Shown piece by piece: positions 36,173 to 45,800 of a DNA stretch of 64,000 nt. The DNA is taken from positions 62,001 to 126,000 of the forward strand of contig NZ_LROZ01000007.1 in assembly GCF_001549985.1 (NCBI RefSeq), in the 5' to 3' direction. Position 1 is the first letter of the stretch. The number at the start of each line of letters is the position of its first letter. The position numbers and the translations under genes are program-made. Below the pieces are notes generated by a model. The model ran no database searches, was not told the DNA's origin, and was given only the letters and a program-made list of their open reading frames with translations. The stretch is from Myroides odoratus (GTDB lineage Bacteria > Bacteroidota > Bacteroidia > Flavobacteriales > Flavobacteriaceae).

Positions 36173-37051
36173 ATGAATAAAGTAGTTAAAACTATTGCCC
36201 TTTCAAGTTTATTTTTCACCATTATTGGATGTAGTTCCGATGATAATAGTAAAACTCCAGAAGGTCCAAACTTTGAAGATAAACACCTAGTTTCGCATGT
36301 AAAGTCCACTTATTATTGGAGTAATGAAGAATTAAATGAAGATGGTACAACTCAAATTGTTCCCGTACTTGATTATGAAATTGATTTCAATTTTAAATAT
36401 GATGATAATCTTGCCTTATCCGCTTTGACCTATACGGTTACTTATTATCAAGATGAGAAGGTAAAAAACGTAACAAATGGTGCTTTTAATTTTAAGTTCA
36501 ACGAAGCACAACAATTACAAACCTTAGATATTACAGGTGATATAATGCTTCGCAATACCTATAACTTCACCTATATAAATAATAGAGTAAGCAAACTTGA
36601 ATCAAATGATGGAAATCAAAAATATGAGCAGACTTTCAGCTACAACGATGCCCATCAATTCATTCAATCTGAAATTCAATCCCTGAATCTAAACTTTGAC
36701 TACACCTACAATAGTAAAAACCAGATAATAAAAATTCAAGATAATAAAAATGAATTGTCAGAGCAAATTGAATATGATTCAAAAAACAACCCATTTAAAG
36801 GCTTACCTTTTGATTTAACAAGTATCGTCTTTGAAGGAATCAATTTTATTCCACTGACCTATACATTTCCAAATAATATCAAAGAATATAAAACGCCTTA
36901 TTTAGATACATATCAACTAGATTATAAATATGATGAAAACAATAATCCAATCAAAGCTTCTGTTTATTATCTAAACGATAGCCAACCAAAAGAATTGGAT
37001 TATGAAATAGAATATAATTATATCACTAAAAAAGTAGAGATAAATAAATAA
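36173..37051 (+). CDS. Hypothetical lipoprotein with YD-like repeats
   Basis: A 292-residue lipoprotein (lipobox IIGC, then SSDDNSK). I chose the ATG at 36173, directly before the basic MNKVVKT signal. The mature protein has repeating Tyr/Asn/Asp-rich strands (FTYINNRVSKLESNDGNQ, FDYTYNSKNQIIKI, LDYKYDENNNPI), resembling the short beta-hairpin repeats of YD/RHS proteins and of DUF4595-type lipoproteins. Function unknown. It stands between the decayed permease copy and a terminator. Confidence 0.78.
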   Translation: MNKVVKTIALSSLFFTIIGCSSDDNSKTPEGPNFEDKHLVSHVKSTYYWSNEELNEDGTTQIVPVLDYEIDFNFKYDDNLALSALTYTVTYYQDEKVKNVTNGAFNFKFNEAQQLQTLDITGDIMLRNTYNFTYINNRVSKLESNDGNQKYEQTFSYNDAHQFIQSEIQSLNLNFDYTYNSKNQIIKIQDNKNELSEQIEYDSKNNPFKGLPFDLTSIVFEGINFIPLTYTFPNNIKEYKTPYLDTYQLDYKYDENNNPIKASVYYLNDSQPKELDYEIEYNYITKKVEINK

Positions 37052-37071
37052 ACTTTTTAGTTTTAAAATGA

Positions 37072-37104
37072 ACAAGAGGGTATCCCAAAAGGTTACCCTC
37101 TTTA
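37072..37104 (+). terminator. Terminator after the 36-kb lipoprotein gene
   Basis: Inverted repeat with arms AAGAGGGTA and TACCCTCTT separated by TCCCAAAAGGT, followed by a T-rich stretch. Confidence 0.8.
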
Positions 37105-37186
37105 TTTTCTCTAAACTTTATCCCAATTGACTCTAAACTCCTTCCTTTTTTTTCGTTTATCTTTGTATAAATTGATGTGAAAATAT

Positions 37187-37855
37187 ATGCTAAAAAAATG
37201 GTTAAGCTACTTGACTCCTATTCCCTTAAAGAAAATTACCTCGAAAATCAACCATAAGTTAGAAATTACGTGGCAAAACGGGCAACTGGTTTTAGATACA
37301 GAGAACACCAATTATTCTTATGGTCAATTAGAACAAGTATTTAAAAGAGGGTTGAAATTCATTGGCTATCAGAAAATTAGAACCATGCAACGCGTACTTA
37401 ACTTGGGGTTAGGTGCTGGCAGTACAGTTCATCTCCTTCGTAATGAAATCAATTTTACAGGTAGTATTACCAGTGTAGAGCTAGATCAAGCAGTGATTTA
37501 TGTTGCTCGAAAATACTTTAATCTCGATCGATACCAAGTCAACCATCACATTGTACAAATGGATGCCTTTGAATACGTCTTAAGTTGCCAAGAGCAATAT
37601 GATTTACTTGTGATTGATATTTTTCAAGACACGCATATGCCTTCGTTTCTATTTGAAGGTTATTTTGTACAACATTTGGAGCAATTATTAACTGTAAATG
37701 GCTTTATTATTTTTAATACCATGATTCTTACCCCTGAAGATGAAGTCCGCAATCAAAAGTTCAAAGCTTTATTTGACCCAAATCGCTATTCCGTACGCTT
37801 AATGCCTACCACTGCCGAACACAACAGCATCATCACTATTAAACGACTGGTATAG
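37187..37855 (+). CDS. Spermidine synthase-like methyltransferase-fold protein
   Basis: A 222-residue cytoplasmic protein with a Rossmann-type nucleotide-binding core: NLGLGAGSTVHLL (glycine motif), TSVELDQAVIYVARKYF (acidic residue for the cofactor ribose) and YDLLVIDIFQD (a D/E loop where spermidine synthases have their catalytic Asp). It lacks the N-terminal beta domain of full SpeE. It could be a polyamine enzyme or another SAM-dependent transferase; context offers no hint. A -7 match TATCTTTG (37158-37165) precedes it. Confidence 0.75.
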   Translation: MLKKWLSYLTPIPLKKITSKINHKLEITWQNGQLVLDTENTNYSYGQLEQVFKRGLKFIGYQKIRTMQRVLNLGLGAGSTVHLLRNEINFTGSITSVELDQAVIYVARKYFNLDRYQVNHHIVQMDAFEYVLSCQEQYDLLVIDIFQDTHMPSFLFEGYFVQHLEQLLTVNGFIIFNTMILTPEDEVRNQKFKALFDPNRYSVRLMPTTAEHNSIITIKRLV

Positions 37856-38034
37856 AAAAGATTAAACCACAAATAACCACAGTTATTTTTTCTTTCTTTT
37901 TTAGTATTTCCGTACAATAAAAAAACAAGTTGCTTTTTTACACTAGTGTTATAAACTTTTCTCTCTGTTTTATACGAAACGGTGCTTGAATATTTAGTAT
38001 TTTTAGCGTGATTTTAGATTTTAATGCGAAAGAA

Positions 38035-39150
38035 ATGATTGAAATTAAGCAAGCTCGTACGAAAAAGGAAATGAAGGAATTTGTCCAATTTCCTTTCACC
38101 CTATACAAAGACAATCCTTATTGGGTTCCTTCAATTATCAAAGAAGAAGTAAAAAGTTTTGATCCTTCCAATGATATTTTTAAAACAGTAGATGTTCGTT
38201 TTTTCCTTGCGTATAAAAACAATAAACTGGTAGGTCGTATTGCCTGTTGCATTAACTGGACTGAAGTTAACGATTTGGGTAAGCCTAAAGTTCGCTTTGG
38301 CTGGTTTGATTTCATTGATGATTTGGCAGTGAGTAAAGCTTTACTAGCTGAGGTTGAGAAATTTGGAAAAGCCAACCAAATGCACTATATGGAAGGACCT
38401 ATGGGATTTTCAAATATGGATAAGGCAGGGATGCTAACCAAAGGATTTGATCGCTTAGCGACGATGATTGGGTTATATAATTATGAATACTATCCTACCC
38501 ACCTCAATCAATTGGGTTTTAGACCAGAAGCAGAATGGATGGAGTACAGCCTAGACATTTCTAATTTTAACAAAGAGAAAATCGCCAAAATGTCGCAGAT
38601 GATTCAACAGCGATATGGAGTTAAACCTCTTGTGTTCAACACGATCAAGGAGCTTATGCCGCATGTAGATGAAATGTTTGCACTACTCAACAAGACCTAT
38701 GCAGACTTGCAGAGTTTTGTTCCCATCGAGTCTTTTCAGATTGAACATTACAAAAAGAAATACTTGCAGTTCATACATCCTGATTTTATTTCTTGTGTAA
38801 TGGATGAAAACAATAAGATGATTGCTTTTGCTATTACCATGCCTTCATTCTCGAAAGCCTTTCAAAAGACAAAAGGAAAATTATTTCCGTTTGGATTCAT
38901 TCACTTGTTACAAGCAATGAAACACAATAATCGTGCTGAATTCTATTTGATTGGTATTGATCCAGAATATAGAAATAAAGGAATTACAGCACTTATATTT
39001 GAAGAGATTTACGCTTGTTTTACCCAGCATAAAATCAAACATATTGAAACGAATCCTTTGCTTGTTGAAAATGTAAAAATTCAACAATTATGGAAACATT
39101 TTAATCCTGAGATTCACAAAGAGCGCAAAACGTACCGCAAAGATATTTAG
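38035..39150 (+). CDS. GNAT-like acetyltransferase family protein
   Basis: A 371-residue cytoplasmic protein; I chose the ATG at 38035 (MIEIKQARTKKEMKEF) rather than the GTG nine codons earlier, because this is where the family-like start lies. The stretch EFVQFPFTLYKDNPYWVP and the C-terminal FYLIGIDPEYRNKGITALIFEEI (GNAT acyl-CoA site, R/Q-x-x-G-x-G/A type) fit the large 'GTP cyclohydrolase/N-acetyltransferase-like' family of Bacteroidota. Substrate unknown. Single-gene unit, ended by the terminator at 39175. Confidence 0.78.
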   Translation: MIEIKQARTKKEMKEFVQFPFTLYKDNPYWVPSIIKEEVKSFDPSNDIFKTVDVRFFLAYKNNKLVGRIACCINWTEVNDLGKPKVRFGWFDFIDDLAVSKALLAEVEKFGKANQMHYMEGPMGFSNMDKAGMLTKGFDRLATMIGLYNYEYYPTHLNQLGFRPEAEWMEYSLDISNFNKEKIAKMSQMIQQRYGVKPLVFNTIKELMPHVDEMFALLNKTYADLQSFVPIESFQIEHYKKKYLQFIHPDFISCVMDENNKMIAFAITMPSFSKAFQKTKGKLFPFGFIHLLQAMKHNNRAEFYLIGIDPEYRNKGITALIFEEIYACFTQHKIKHIETNPLLVENVKIQQLWKHFNPEIHKERKTYRKDI

Positions 39151-39493
39151 GATGATTCCTAATCCCTACTAAGCCTATTAAAAACAAGTGTTCCGCCTGT
39201 TTTTAATAGACTTATTTTTTTGCATAATTCTCAATTTAAAACGAATAAAATCAATATTAATTCTGTAAAATTTGCAAGAACCCCTCTTTTTTTGTAATTT
39301 TATAGTTTAAACATTTTATTTTACAATTTTCAACTATTGTAAGTAGTACGTCAGGAGAAGTACATCTACCCTAATTGCATGTGCTAATAAGCGCATCAAT
39401 CCGATACATCAGTTTTTATTTTTTACCGCTGATTTTTTATAATGGAAATGGTTTTTACCTGTGTACGGCTACTTAGTTGCAAAAACACACATT
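39151..39493. other. Intergenic region
   Basis: 343 bp. Its start holds the terminator at 39175-39217; the rest is AT-rich with no other feature that I can support. Confidence 0.6.
39175..39217 (+). terminator. Terminator after the 38-kb acetyltransferase-like gene
   Basis: A 12-bp stem CTATTAAAAACA / TGTTTTTAATAG (39175-39186 with 39198-39209), followed by TATTTTTTT. Confidence 0.82.
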
Positions 39494-39937
39494 ATGATTC
39501 AAATAGAAAAAAAGAATTCAGACAGTCCCGTCAGTCAAGCAGAAGTAGAACAATACACCAACTTCTTATTTCAACATCTCGAACAGTATGGAGATGCCAA
39601 AGAAGATATTGCCAAAGCGCTTGCTTATGCACTAGGTCAAGACAACAAACCAGGCGGTGTGATTCTCATTGCAAAAGAAGAAGCGCATATCGTGGGAATG
39701 ACAGTTGTTTTAAATACCTTGATGAGAGGATTTATCCCTGAACATATTTTAGTCTATATTGCTACAGACCAATCGAAAAGAGGAAAAGGTATTGGCGGAA
39801 AGTTAATCGATTTCCTTAAACAAGACTTGACTGGATCCATTGCCTTACATGTTGATTTTAACAATCCTGCTCAACATTTATACGAGCGCAAAGGATTTGA
39901 AAAGAAGTATATAGAAATGAGATTAAACAACAAGTAA
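39494..39937 (+). CDS. GNAT family N-acetyltransferase
   Basis: A 147-residue acetyltransferase with the acyl-CoA binding block LVYIATDQSKRGKGIGGKLIDF and the late motif YERKGFEKKYIEMRL. The ATG at 39494 (MIQIEKKN) gives the normal length. Its TAA overlaps the ATG of the alanine racemase-like gene by one base, so the two are translationally coupled; the substrate may therefore be an amino acid or related amine, which is inference. Confidence 0.85.
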   Translation: MIQIEKKNSDSPVSQAEVEQYTNFLFQHLEQYGDAKEDIAKALAYALGQDNKPGGVILIAKEEAHIVGMTVVLNTLMRGFIPEHILVYIATDQSKRGKGIGGKLIDFLKQDLTGSIALHVDFNNPAQHLYERKGFEKKYIEMRLNNK

Positions 39938-41010
39938 TGGCTTTTATAACCTTAAATAAAACGAAACTAAAGCACAATTTTGACCTGCTTGAAAATCTAT
40001 TTCAGACAGAAGGTATTACTTGGGCTGTGGTAGGTAAATTGCTCTGTGGTAACTCCTTGTTCTTAGAACAAGTACTAGAATTGAAACCCAAGCAAATTTG
40101 TGATTCTCGCGTTTCTAACCTCAAGAGCATCAAACTCATTGATCCCGATATCGAAACCATCTACATCAAACCTGCACCCAATGGGAGTATAGATGGAATT
40201 GTTGAATATGCTGATATTAGTTTCAATACAGAGTTAGAAACCATTAAGTTGCTTTCCAAAGAAGCGGAAAAGCAAGATAAAGTACACAAAATTGTGATTA
40301 TGGTTGAGCTAGGAGAGCTTAGAGAAGGCGTTTTACGCGAAGATTTGATTTCTTTTTATGAAAAAGTATTCAGCTTACCTCATATCGAAATTATTGGCTT
40401 AGGAACGAACTTAACCTGTATGTATGGGGTTTTACCCAACACTGACAAATTAATTCAGCTAAGCCTCTATAAGGAGCTATTAGAGTTGAAATTCAACAAA
40501 AAGTTGCCTTTTATTTCGGGAGGTGCTTCTGTTACGCTTCCCTTAATCGCCAATCATCAGCTACCGAAAGCCATCAATCACTTTCGAATTGGTGAAACCC
40601 TTTTCATGGGAACCAATGCTTATGACGGTAGTCAATATGAAGAATATGAACAGCATATTTTTAAACTGCATGCCGAAATTATTGAGCTGCATGAAAAACC
40701 TATGATGCCTAGTGGAGAAACGGGAATTACGATGACAGGAGAAAAAATTGAATTCAATCCCGAATGGGAAGATGTAACCAAGTTCAGAGCCATCATTGAT
40801 TTAGGCTTACTAGATATTGATACGGATCACTTTTTTCCTGTTAATACCAAACACCAATTGGTGGGTTCTAGTTCTGATATGATGGTTATCGATTTGGATG
40901 CTAATCCAGAAAAACTCAAAGTAGGAGATACAATTTCCTTCCATATGGATTATATGGGAATCCTTCGATTGATGAATTCAGATTATGTAGAGAAAAAAGT
41001 AATTACATAA
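39937..41010 (+). CDS. Alanine racemase-like PLP enzyme
   Basis: A 357-residue fold-type III PLP enzyme. Lys34 in WAVVGKLLCGN is the likely cofactor lysine; FISGGASVTLPL and HFRIGETLFMG are the phosphate-binding blocks of the alanine racemase N-terminal barrel. It resembles the ornithine/alanine racemase group more than classical Alr, whose C-terminal domain is differently built. Coupling with a GNAT gene suggests a small amino-acid modification unit. Substrate not determined. Confidence 0.85.
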   Translation: MAFITLNKTKLKHNFDLLENLFQTEGITWAVVGKLLCGNSLFLEQVLELKPKQICDSRVSNLKSIKLIDPDIETIYIKPAPNGSIDGIVEYADISFNTELETIKLLSKEAEKQDKVHKIVIMVELGELREGVLREDLISFYEKVFSLPHIEIIGLGTNLTCMYGVLPNTDKLIQLSLYKELLELKFNKKLPFISGGASVTLPLIANHQLPKAINHFRIGETLFMGTNAYDGSQYEEYEQHIFKLHAEIIELHEKPMMPSGETGITMTGEKIEFNPEWEDVTKFRAIIDLGLLDIDTDHFFPVNTKHQLVGSSSDMMVIDLDANPEKLKVGDTISFHMDYMGILRLMNSDYVEKKVIT

Positions 41011-41040
41011 AAAAAGGAGAAGCTTGTGCTTCTCCTTTTT
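41011..41040. terminator. Bidirectional terminator
   Basis: Perfect 13-bp stem (41011-41023 with 41028-41040, loop TTGT), A run on one side and T run on the other, between the convergent racemase-like gene and purC. Confidence 0.93.
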
Positions 41041-41045
41041 GTTTC

Positions 41046-41735
41046 CTATAAGTTACTTAAAAAAAGTTTCTCTAAATCTAATGGAGCAACATATTGGCCA
41101 GCTTGGTATACTCTCATATTACCACCTGAAATTTCGTCAATCAAAATGATTTCATTTGTCGCTTTATCTCTACCAAATTCTAATTTAATGTCGTAAAGTT
41201 CCAACTCTTTTTTTGCTAACTCTTCTTTCACCATCCAACAAATTGTTTTAGTCAATTCTTTCAATATGTTGTATTCCTCATGCGATAAAATACCCAACAT
41301 CGCCAAAGTATCTTCTGAAATTACGGGATCGCCTTTTTCATCATCTTTGATTGTAATTTCAACAAAGCTATCCAATGCTTGTCCTTCTGTACAATAATCG
41401 TTATATCTTCTGAAAAAACTTCCTACTGCACGGTATCTACAAATTACTTCTAATCCTTTTCCAAAAGGAACAGCTTCTTTTACAACCATAGAAACCTCGT
41501 CTAAATCTGCAGCAACATAGTGAGTTGGAATATTTTTAGCATTTGCTAATTCGAAGAAGTATTTAGTCATTTTCAATCCACTTCTACCCGCTCCTTCAAT
41601 AGTTAGTCCTACTGTATTAGCTCCTGGGTCAAAAACGCCATCTGTTCCAGTTACATCGTCTTTAAATTTTAGAAGTACTTGATGATTTCCTAAGCTATAA
41701 ACATCTTTTGTCTTTCCTTGATACTTTAATTCCAT
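41046..41735 (-). CDS. purC: Phosphoribosylaminoimidazole-succinocarboxamide synthase
   Basis: Joins CAIR and aspartate in purine synthesis. The 229-residue protein starts YQGKTKDVYSLG (usual GKTK-x-[IV]-Y) and has EVICRYRAVGSFFRRY, VEITIKDDEKGDP, ELYDIKLEFGRD and LIDEISGGNMR. It belongs to the short bacterial type. Other pur genes are not nearby. The start is the ATG at 41735. Confidence 0.95.
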   Translation of the reverse strand: MELKYQGKTKDVYSLGNHQVLLKFKDDVTGTDGVFDPGANTVGLTIEGAGRSGLKMTKYFFELANAKNIPTHYVAADLDEVSMVVKEAVPFGKGLEVICRYRAVGSFFRRYNDYCTEGQALDSFVEITIKDDEKGDPVISEDTLAMLGILSHEEYNILKELTKTICWMVKEELAKKELELYDIKLEFGRDKATNEIILIDEISGGNMRVYQAGQYVAPLDLEKLFLSNL

Positions 41736-41825
41736 AGTGTGTGTTGTTATTTAGGCCCCAAAAATAAGAAAAACTACGACATATCCCGCTATTTTCAATT
41801 CCTAAAATTCACGCGAGCTTAAAAA

Positions 41826-41852
41826 AAAACCGAGGCCATATACCTCGGTTTT
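41826..41852. terminator. Terminator of the OmpA-like gene
   Basis: Stem AAAACCGAGG / CCTCGGTTTT (41826-41835 with 41843-41852) just downstream of the gene ending at 41858. Confidence 0.9.
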
Positions 41853-41857
41853 ATCTT

Positions 41858-42589
41858 TTATTGAATGAAGAAATCACATCGTCTAAAATCTTTAGCTGTT
41901 CCCGTTGTTCCTGCTCTATTTTTTGGATTCTGAGCTAGGTACACCACATCTTTTACCAATCGGCTTGGGCTTACGCCATGTTCTACTAAATAATCAATCA
42001 CGCGTTGTGCTCTGCGTTCGCCTAGCCAAGCATTGTACTTTTCGTTACTTCTTGTTTCCACATAAGAGCGAATCACAACTGCCTGTGTTGTATTTTTTTG
42101 CATATAGCGCAATAATTCATCTGCAGCCCTTTTATTGTCATCCGTAAAATAGGAACTATTAAAATCATATTGAATAAAGAAAGGCAACATATTGTTCGCC
42201 GTTGCTGCCGATAAAATTGTTCCTTGGCCTGCTGTCTCTTGTGATTTTCTAGGATATCCTATTTCTTTAGTCAGGTTGAAATTTACTTCTAAATCGTCCA
42301 AGATATTGTTTACAACAACTTCAGCTGAATTAAAGCCTTCTGCTGTACCTACAATTTTTTGAACCTTGTCTATATTTTTACTGTTTATCTCGAACTTTCC
42401 CTCTTGATCTACTAGCATATCAATTACTTTTTGCCCTTTTTCATTATAAAAAGACACTCTTGCTTCCTCTATAACCTGATTGTTTTCTTTATTATAGAAT
42501 GTTCCGTGGATACTTTGGGCATAAAACTGTTGAGTGCCAAGTAAAGACAACCCCAAAACTAAAAAATAGCTTTTCTTCATAATACTCAT
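41858..42589 (-). CDS. OmpA-family outer membrane protein
   Basis: A 243-residue secreted protein (signal cut near QFYAQS). Residues 25-95 look like a carboxypeptidase-regulatory-type beta domain (IHGTFYNKENNQVIEEARVSF). Residues 130-243 form an OmpA C-terminal peptidoglycan-binding domain: IQYDFNSSYF, ELLRYMQKN, IRSYVETRSNEKYNAWLGERRAQRV. The usual D/R pair for diaminopimelate is only partly evident. It probably anchors the outer membrane to the wall. Confidence 0.87.
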   Translation of the reverse strand: MSIMKKSYFLVLGLSLLGTQQFYAQSIHGTFYNKENNQVIEEARVSFYNEKGQKVIDMLVDQEGKFEINSKNIDKVQKIVGTAEGFNSAEVVVNNILDDLEVNFNLTKEIGYPRKSQETAGQGTILSAATANNMLPFFIQYDFNSSYFTDDNKRAADELLRYMQKNTTQAVVIRSYVETRSNEKYNAWLGERRAQRVIDYLVEHGVSPSRLVKDVVYLAQNPKNRAGTTGTAKDFRRCDFFIQ

Positions 42590-43309
42590 TTTTTACAAAA
42601 ACAGAAACTCTTATTCACTTCTGTTAGTTTTTAACATAAACAAATCAAATATAATTAAAAATAAAATACATTTACTTTTTATTTTTCACTATTTTAAAAA
42701 TAAAACATGTTTTTTGGTATTTTCTACTAAGAATACTCTATTAATTCCCGCATTCTGCCTTCAAATTTACGATACATTCTCAAGCTGTCCTCCTCTTTTT
42801 TTTAAATATACAAAAGTAAGAGTATAACCTGAACTGTATTTATTTTAGCACTAAAAAAAGCTCTTTTGGTGTTTCTTTTTTTCTTCCTTTCACTTGTTAA
42901 TCGCTAGTCAGGCCAAGGTTTTCCCTAGATAATCTTAATATTTAGCATAAATAAGTCTTCTGTATTTATTTATCATATTTTTCATTTATCCAAAAACCAT
43001 TATAGTTAATAATTAAAACAACACCAATAAAATTACAGTTTAATTAAAAAAAAATCAATAATTACCCACAAACCATCCTTTATTTTTAACTATTAGCGCC
43101 TAGATTTACCATATCTTTAATTACTTTTTAAGAAAATAAATTAGTTCAACTGAAGAAGGTTATCTACATTTGTTCGAGAAAGAAAAATACAGGTGAGCGA
43201 GTATACAACTTAGCACTAGTAGAATCAGCTGTTTCGGTATTTTTCAGACTCCTAAAATCGAACTATATAAAGTTTTATACTTTATCTAAGTTATATGTTG
43301 TTTCCTATG
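42590..43309. other. Long AT-rich intergenic region
   Basis: 720 bp between the divergently placed OmpA-like gene and the corA terminator. Strongly AT-rich, with long A and T runs; it should hold the OmpA-like gene's promoter near 42600-42700. No open frame, tRNA or structured RNA that I can support. Confidence 0.6.
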
Positions 43310-43340
43310 CAAAAGCCCAACGAGAGTCGTTGGGCTTTTG
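43310..43340. terminator. Terminator of corA
   Basis: Perfect 14-bp stem (43310-43323 with 43327-43340, loop GAG), built on AAAAGCCCAACGA, then a T run on the plus strand and an A/T-rich flank on the other. Confidence 0.92.
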
Positions 43341-43357
43341 TTTTTATATGCTAGCAT

Positions 43358-44443
43358 TTAAAACCATCTTCTCCATTTAAAATAGGCAATCATGCTTAAG
43401 ACTAACAAAAACATCCCCATCAAGGTAATGAAATAACCATTTTCCATTTTGAGTTCTGGCATATTCTCAAAGTTCATCCCATATACACCAGCAATAAACG
43501 TCAGTGGAATAAAAATAACAGACACAATGGTCAATACCTTCATAATCTCATTCATTCGGTTACTTTGAGAAGAAAAATAATAGTTGGTTGCACTATCCAA
43601 TTTCTTGAGACTGTATTCAATTTGATCTAAAATTTCAATGCTTTTATATTGTAATCGATCGTAGAAAACCAAACTATCTTTACTAATAATCATGTGGGTG
43701 TGTTTTTTGTCGTGCAGGGTTCCCACATTATTTAAAATTTCGCGCATTGGCATGACGGCTCGTTTCATATCATTTAATTCCTGCGTATATTCCTCAATGC
43801 CAATGAGTGTATCTCGGTGGTACCTTCCTCTTGCGTCAAGTAAAATCTGCTCGACATTATCCTCTACTACATCTAAGGTCACAAAAAAACTTTCCATTAG
43901 AGAATCAATCAATAAGTACAGTAAATAGCCCGTATCTCGTTTGCGAACTTGTCCAATTTTCTTGCGAATTCGCTCTCGAATGATGTGAAAAAAGTCTCCT
44001 TTCTTTTCCTGAAAAGATAGAAGTATGTTGGATTTTAAAATAAAGCTAATCTGTTCTATGTCCACGCCTTGATTTACATTTTGATAAGGCAATAACCCTT
44101 TCAAACTAAAAAAAAGAGTATCATCTAAATCCTCTACCCTTGTTCTGCGTCCAAAGTTTAAAATCTCTGCCATGATATAGGATTGGATTTGGAAGAACTC
44201 CCCTATTTCTTGTAATAGTTCAATATCGTGTAAACCGTGCAAATTGAACCATTTAATGGAATCTGCACTTGAATTTTTTAAAACTTCTTCTATTTCCTTC
44301 AGGCTTAAATCATTATACTCTTCAAAGTGATCTTCCGAATAGACAAACAACTGCATAGAAATAGGTACATCTGGAAAAGAACCAGAATATTCCAAAGTAT
44401 TTGGCTGAAGTTTTCTTATTTTACTATATTTAACTCGTCTCAC
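43358..44443 (-). CDS. corA: CorA-type magnesium/cobalt transporter
   Basis: A 361-residue inner membrane channel for Mg2+ and Co2+. A long cytoplasmic domain (residues 1-295) is followed by two C-terminal helices; the selectivity motif YGMNFENMP lies between them. The end is RRWF, with basic residues following TM2 as usual. Single-gene unit with a strong terminator. Confidence 0.96.
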   Translation of the reverse strand: MRRVKYSKIRKLQPNTLEYSGSFPDVPISMQLFVYSEDHFEEYNDLSLKEIEEVLKNSSADSIKWFNLHGLHDIELLQEIGEFFQIQSYIMAEILNFGRRTRVEDLDDTLFFSLKGLLPYQNVNQGVDIEQISFILKSNILLSFQEKKGDFFHIIRERIRKKIGQVRKRDTGYLLYLLIDSLMESFFVTLDVVEDNVEQILLDARGRYHRDTLIGIEEYTQELNDMKRAVMPMREILNNVGTLHDKKHTHMIISKDSLVFYDRLQYKSIEILDQIEYSLKKLDSATNYYFSSQSNRMNEIMKVLTIVSVIFIPLTFIAGVYGMNFENMPELKMENGYFITLMGMFLLVLSMIAYFKWRRWF

Positions 44444-44519
44444 ATTCGTAAATTTGTTTTAAATATATGACATTTTTAAACTGTACTTTTAGGGCTACAT
44501 AAAAAAATAAAGAACAACC

Positions 44520-45773
44520 ATGAAAATTTTAATAAAAAACATAAAAGAATTACTACAAACAAGAGCAACTTCTATCGACATGATTTCGGGTAGCGATATG
44601 AAAATCTTACCTAAAATAGACCATGCTTTTTTGCTGATTGAAGATGAACTTATTTTGGATTATGGGCCAATGGCAGATTGTCCAAAAGAAGATGACACTA
44701 TTCAAGAAGTAATTGATGCTCAAGGTTGTGTTGTGTTGCCAACTTGGGTTGATAGTCACACGCACTTGGTATATGCAGGTAATCGAACATTGGAATTTGT
44801 CGATCGCATTAATGGTTTGAGTTATGAAGAAATTTTTAATCGCGGTGGAGGGATTTTAAATTCAGCCAAAAAACTGCAAGAAACGAGTGAAGCAGACCTA
44901 TACGAGCAATCAAAAATTCGCGTAGAAGAAGTGATTGCACAAGGAACTGGAGCAGTTGAAATCAAATCTGGTTATGGTTTGACGGTTGAATCTGAATTAA
45001 AAATGTTACGCGTGATTAAACGCTTAAAAAAAAACTATCCAATTGCTATCAAAGCGACCTTTTTAGGAGCTCATGCTTTTCCAAGTGAATACAAAGACAA
45101 TCACACTGCTTATATTGACCTCATTGTCAACGAGATGATTCCGGCAATTGCCAAAGAAAACTTAGCAGAATACATTGATGCCTTTTTAGAAACGGGCTAT
45201 TTCTCTGTGGAAGAAACAACGCGTATCATGGAAGCAGGGAAACAATATGGTTTACGCGCAAAAATTCACGTGAATCAATTTACAGCTATCCAAGGTATTG
45301 CCGCTTGTGTGAAACACGATGCTCTTTCTGTTGATCACTTAGAAATTGTAACCGATGAAGATATTGAAGTATTAAAAAACAGCAAAACCATGCCTGTTGC
45401 TTTACCTACTTGCTCGTTCTTCATTTCTATTCCTTATACCCCTGCAAAAAAAATGTTAGCTGCAGGATTACCACTTGCTTTGGCTTCTGATTCCAATCCT
45501 GGCACAACACCTTCAGGAAATATGAATTTTGTGGTAGCGACAGCTTGTATCAAGATGAAGCTAACACCAGAAGAAGCCATCAATGCAGCAACCATCAATG
45601 GCGCTTATGCTATGGGGGTTAGTGCAACCCATGGTAGTATTACCAAAGGAAAAAAAGCAAGTGTAATTATCACGAAACCGCTACATTCTTTTTACGAAAT
45701 ACCCTACGCATTTGCCAGTAACCCCATCGGTACTGTCATCTTAAATGGGCAAATTCAACCTTATAAAAATTAA
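44520..45773 (+). CDS. hutI: Imidazolonepropionase
   Basis: Opens the imidazolone ring in histidine catabolism to give formiminoglutamate. A 417-residue amidohydrolase with the metal-site motif WVDSHTHLVYAGNR, family block ELTGLSYEE-like FVDRINGLSYEEIFNRGGGI, KSGYGL and HVNQF, and the late Asp in LASDSNPGT. The next gene, hutG, uses its product. hutU and hutH are not in the window. Confidence 0.96.
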   Translation: MKILIKNIKELLQTRATSIDMISGSDMKILPKIDHAFLLIEDELILDYGPMADCPKEDDTIQEVIDAQGCVVLPTWVDSHTHLVYAGNRTLEFVDRINGLSYEEIFNRGGGILNSAKKLQETSEADLYEQSKIRVEEVIAQGTGAVEIKSGYGLTVESELKMLRVIKRLKKNYPIAIKATFLGAHAFPSEYKDNHTAYIDLIVNEMIPAIAKENLAEYIDAFLETGYFSVEETTRIMEAGKQYGLRAKIHVNQFTAIQGIAACVKHDALSVDHLEIVTDEDIEVLKNSKTMPVALPTCSFFISIPYTPAKKMLAAGLPLALASDSNPGTTPSGNMNFVVATACIKMKLTPEEAINAATINGAYAMGVSATHGSITKGKKASVIITKPLHSFYEIPYAFASNPIGTVILNGQIQPYKN

Positions 45774-45800
45774 TTAAACGCAGCTTTAAAATACCGCGAC

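Noticed and set aside
39442..39741. Overlapping frame in the GNAT gene region
   Set aside because: Arg/Ser-rich composition typical of an out-of-frame shadow; the GNAT frame has clear family motifs.
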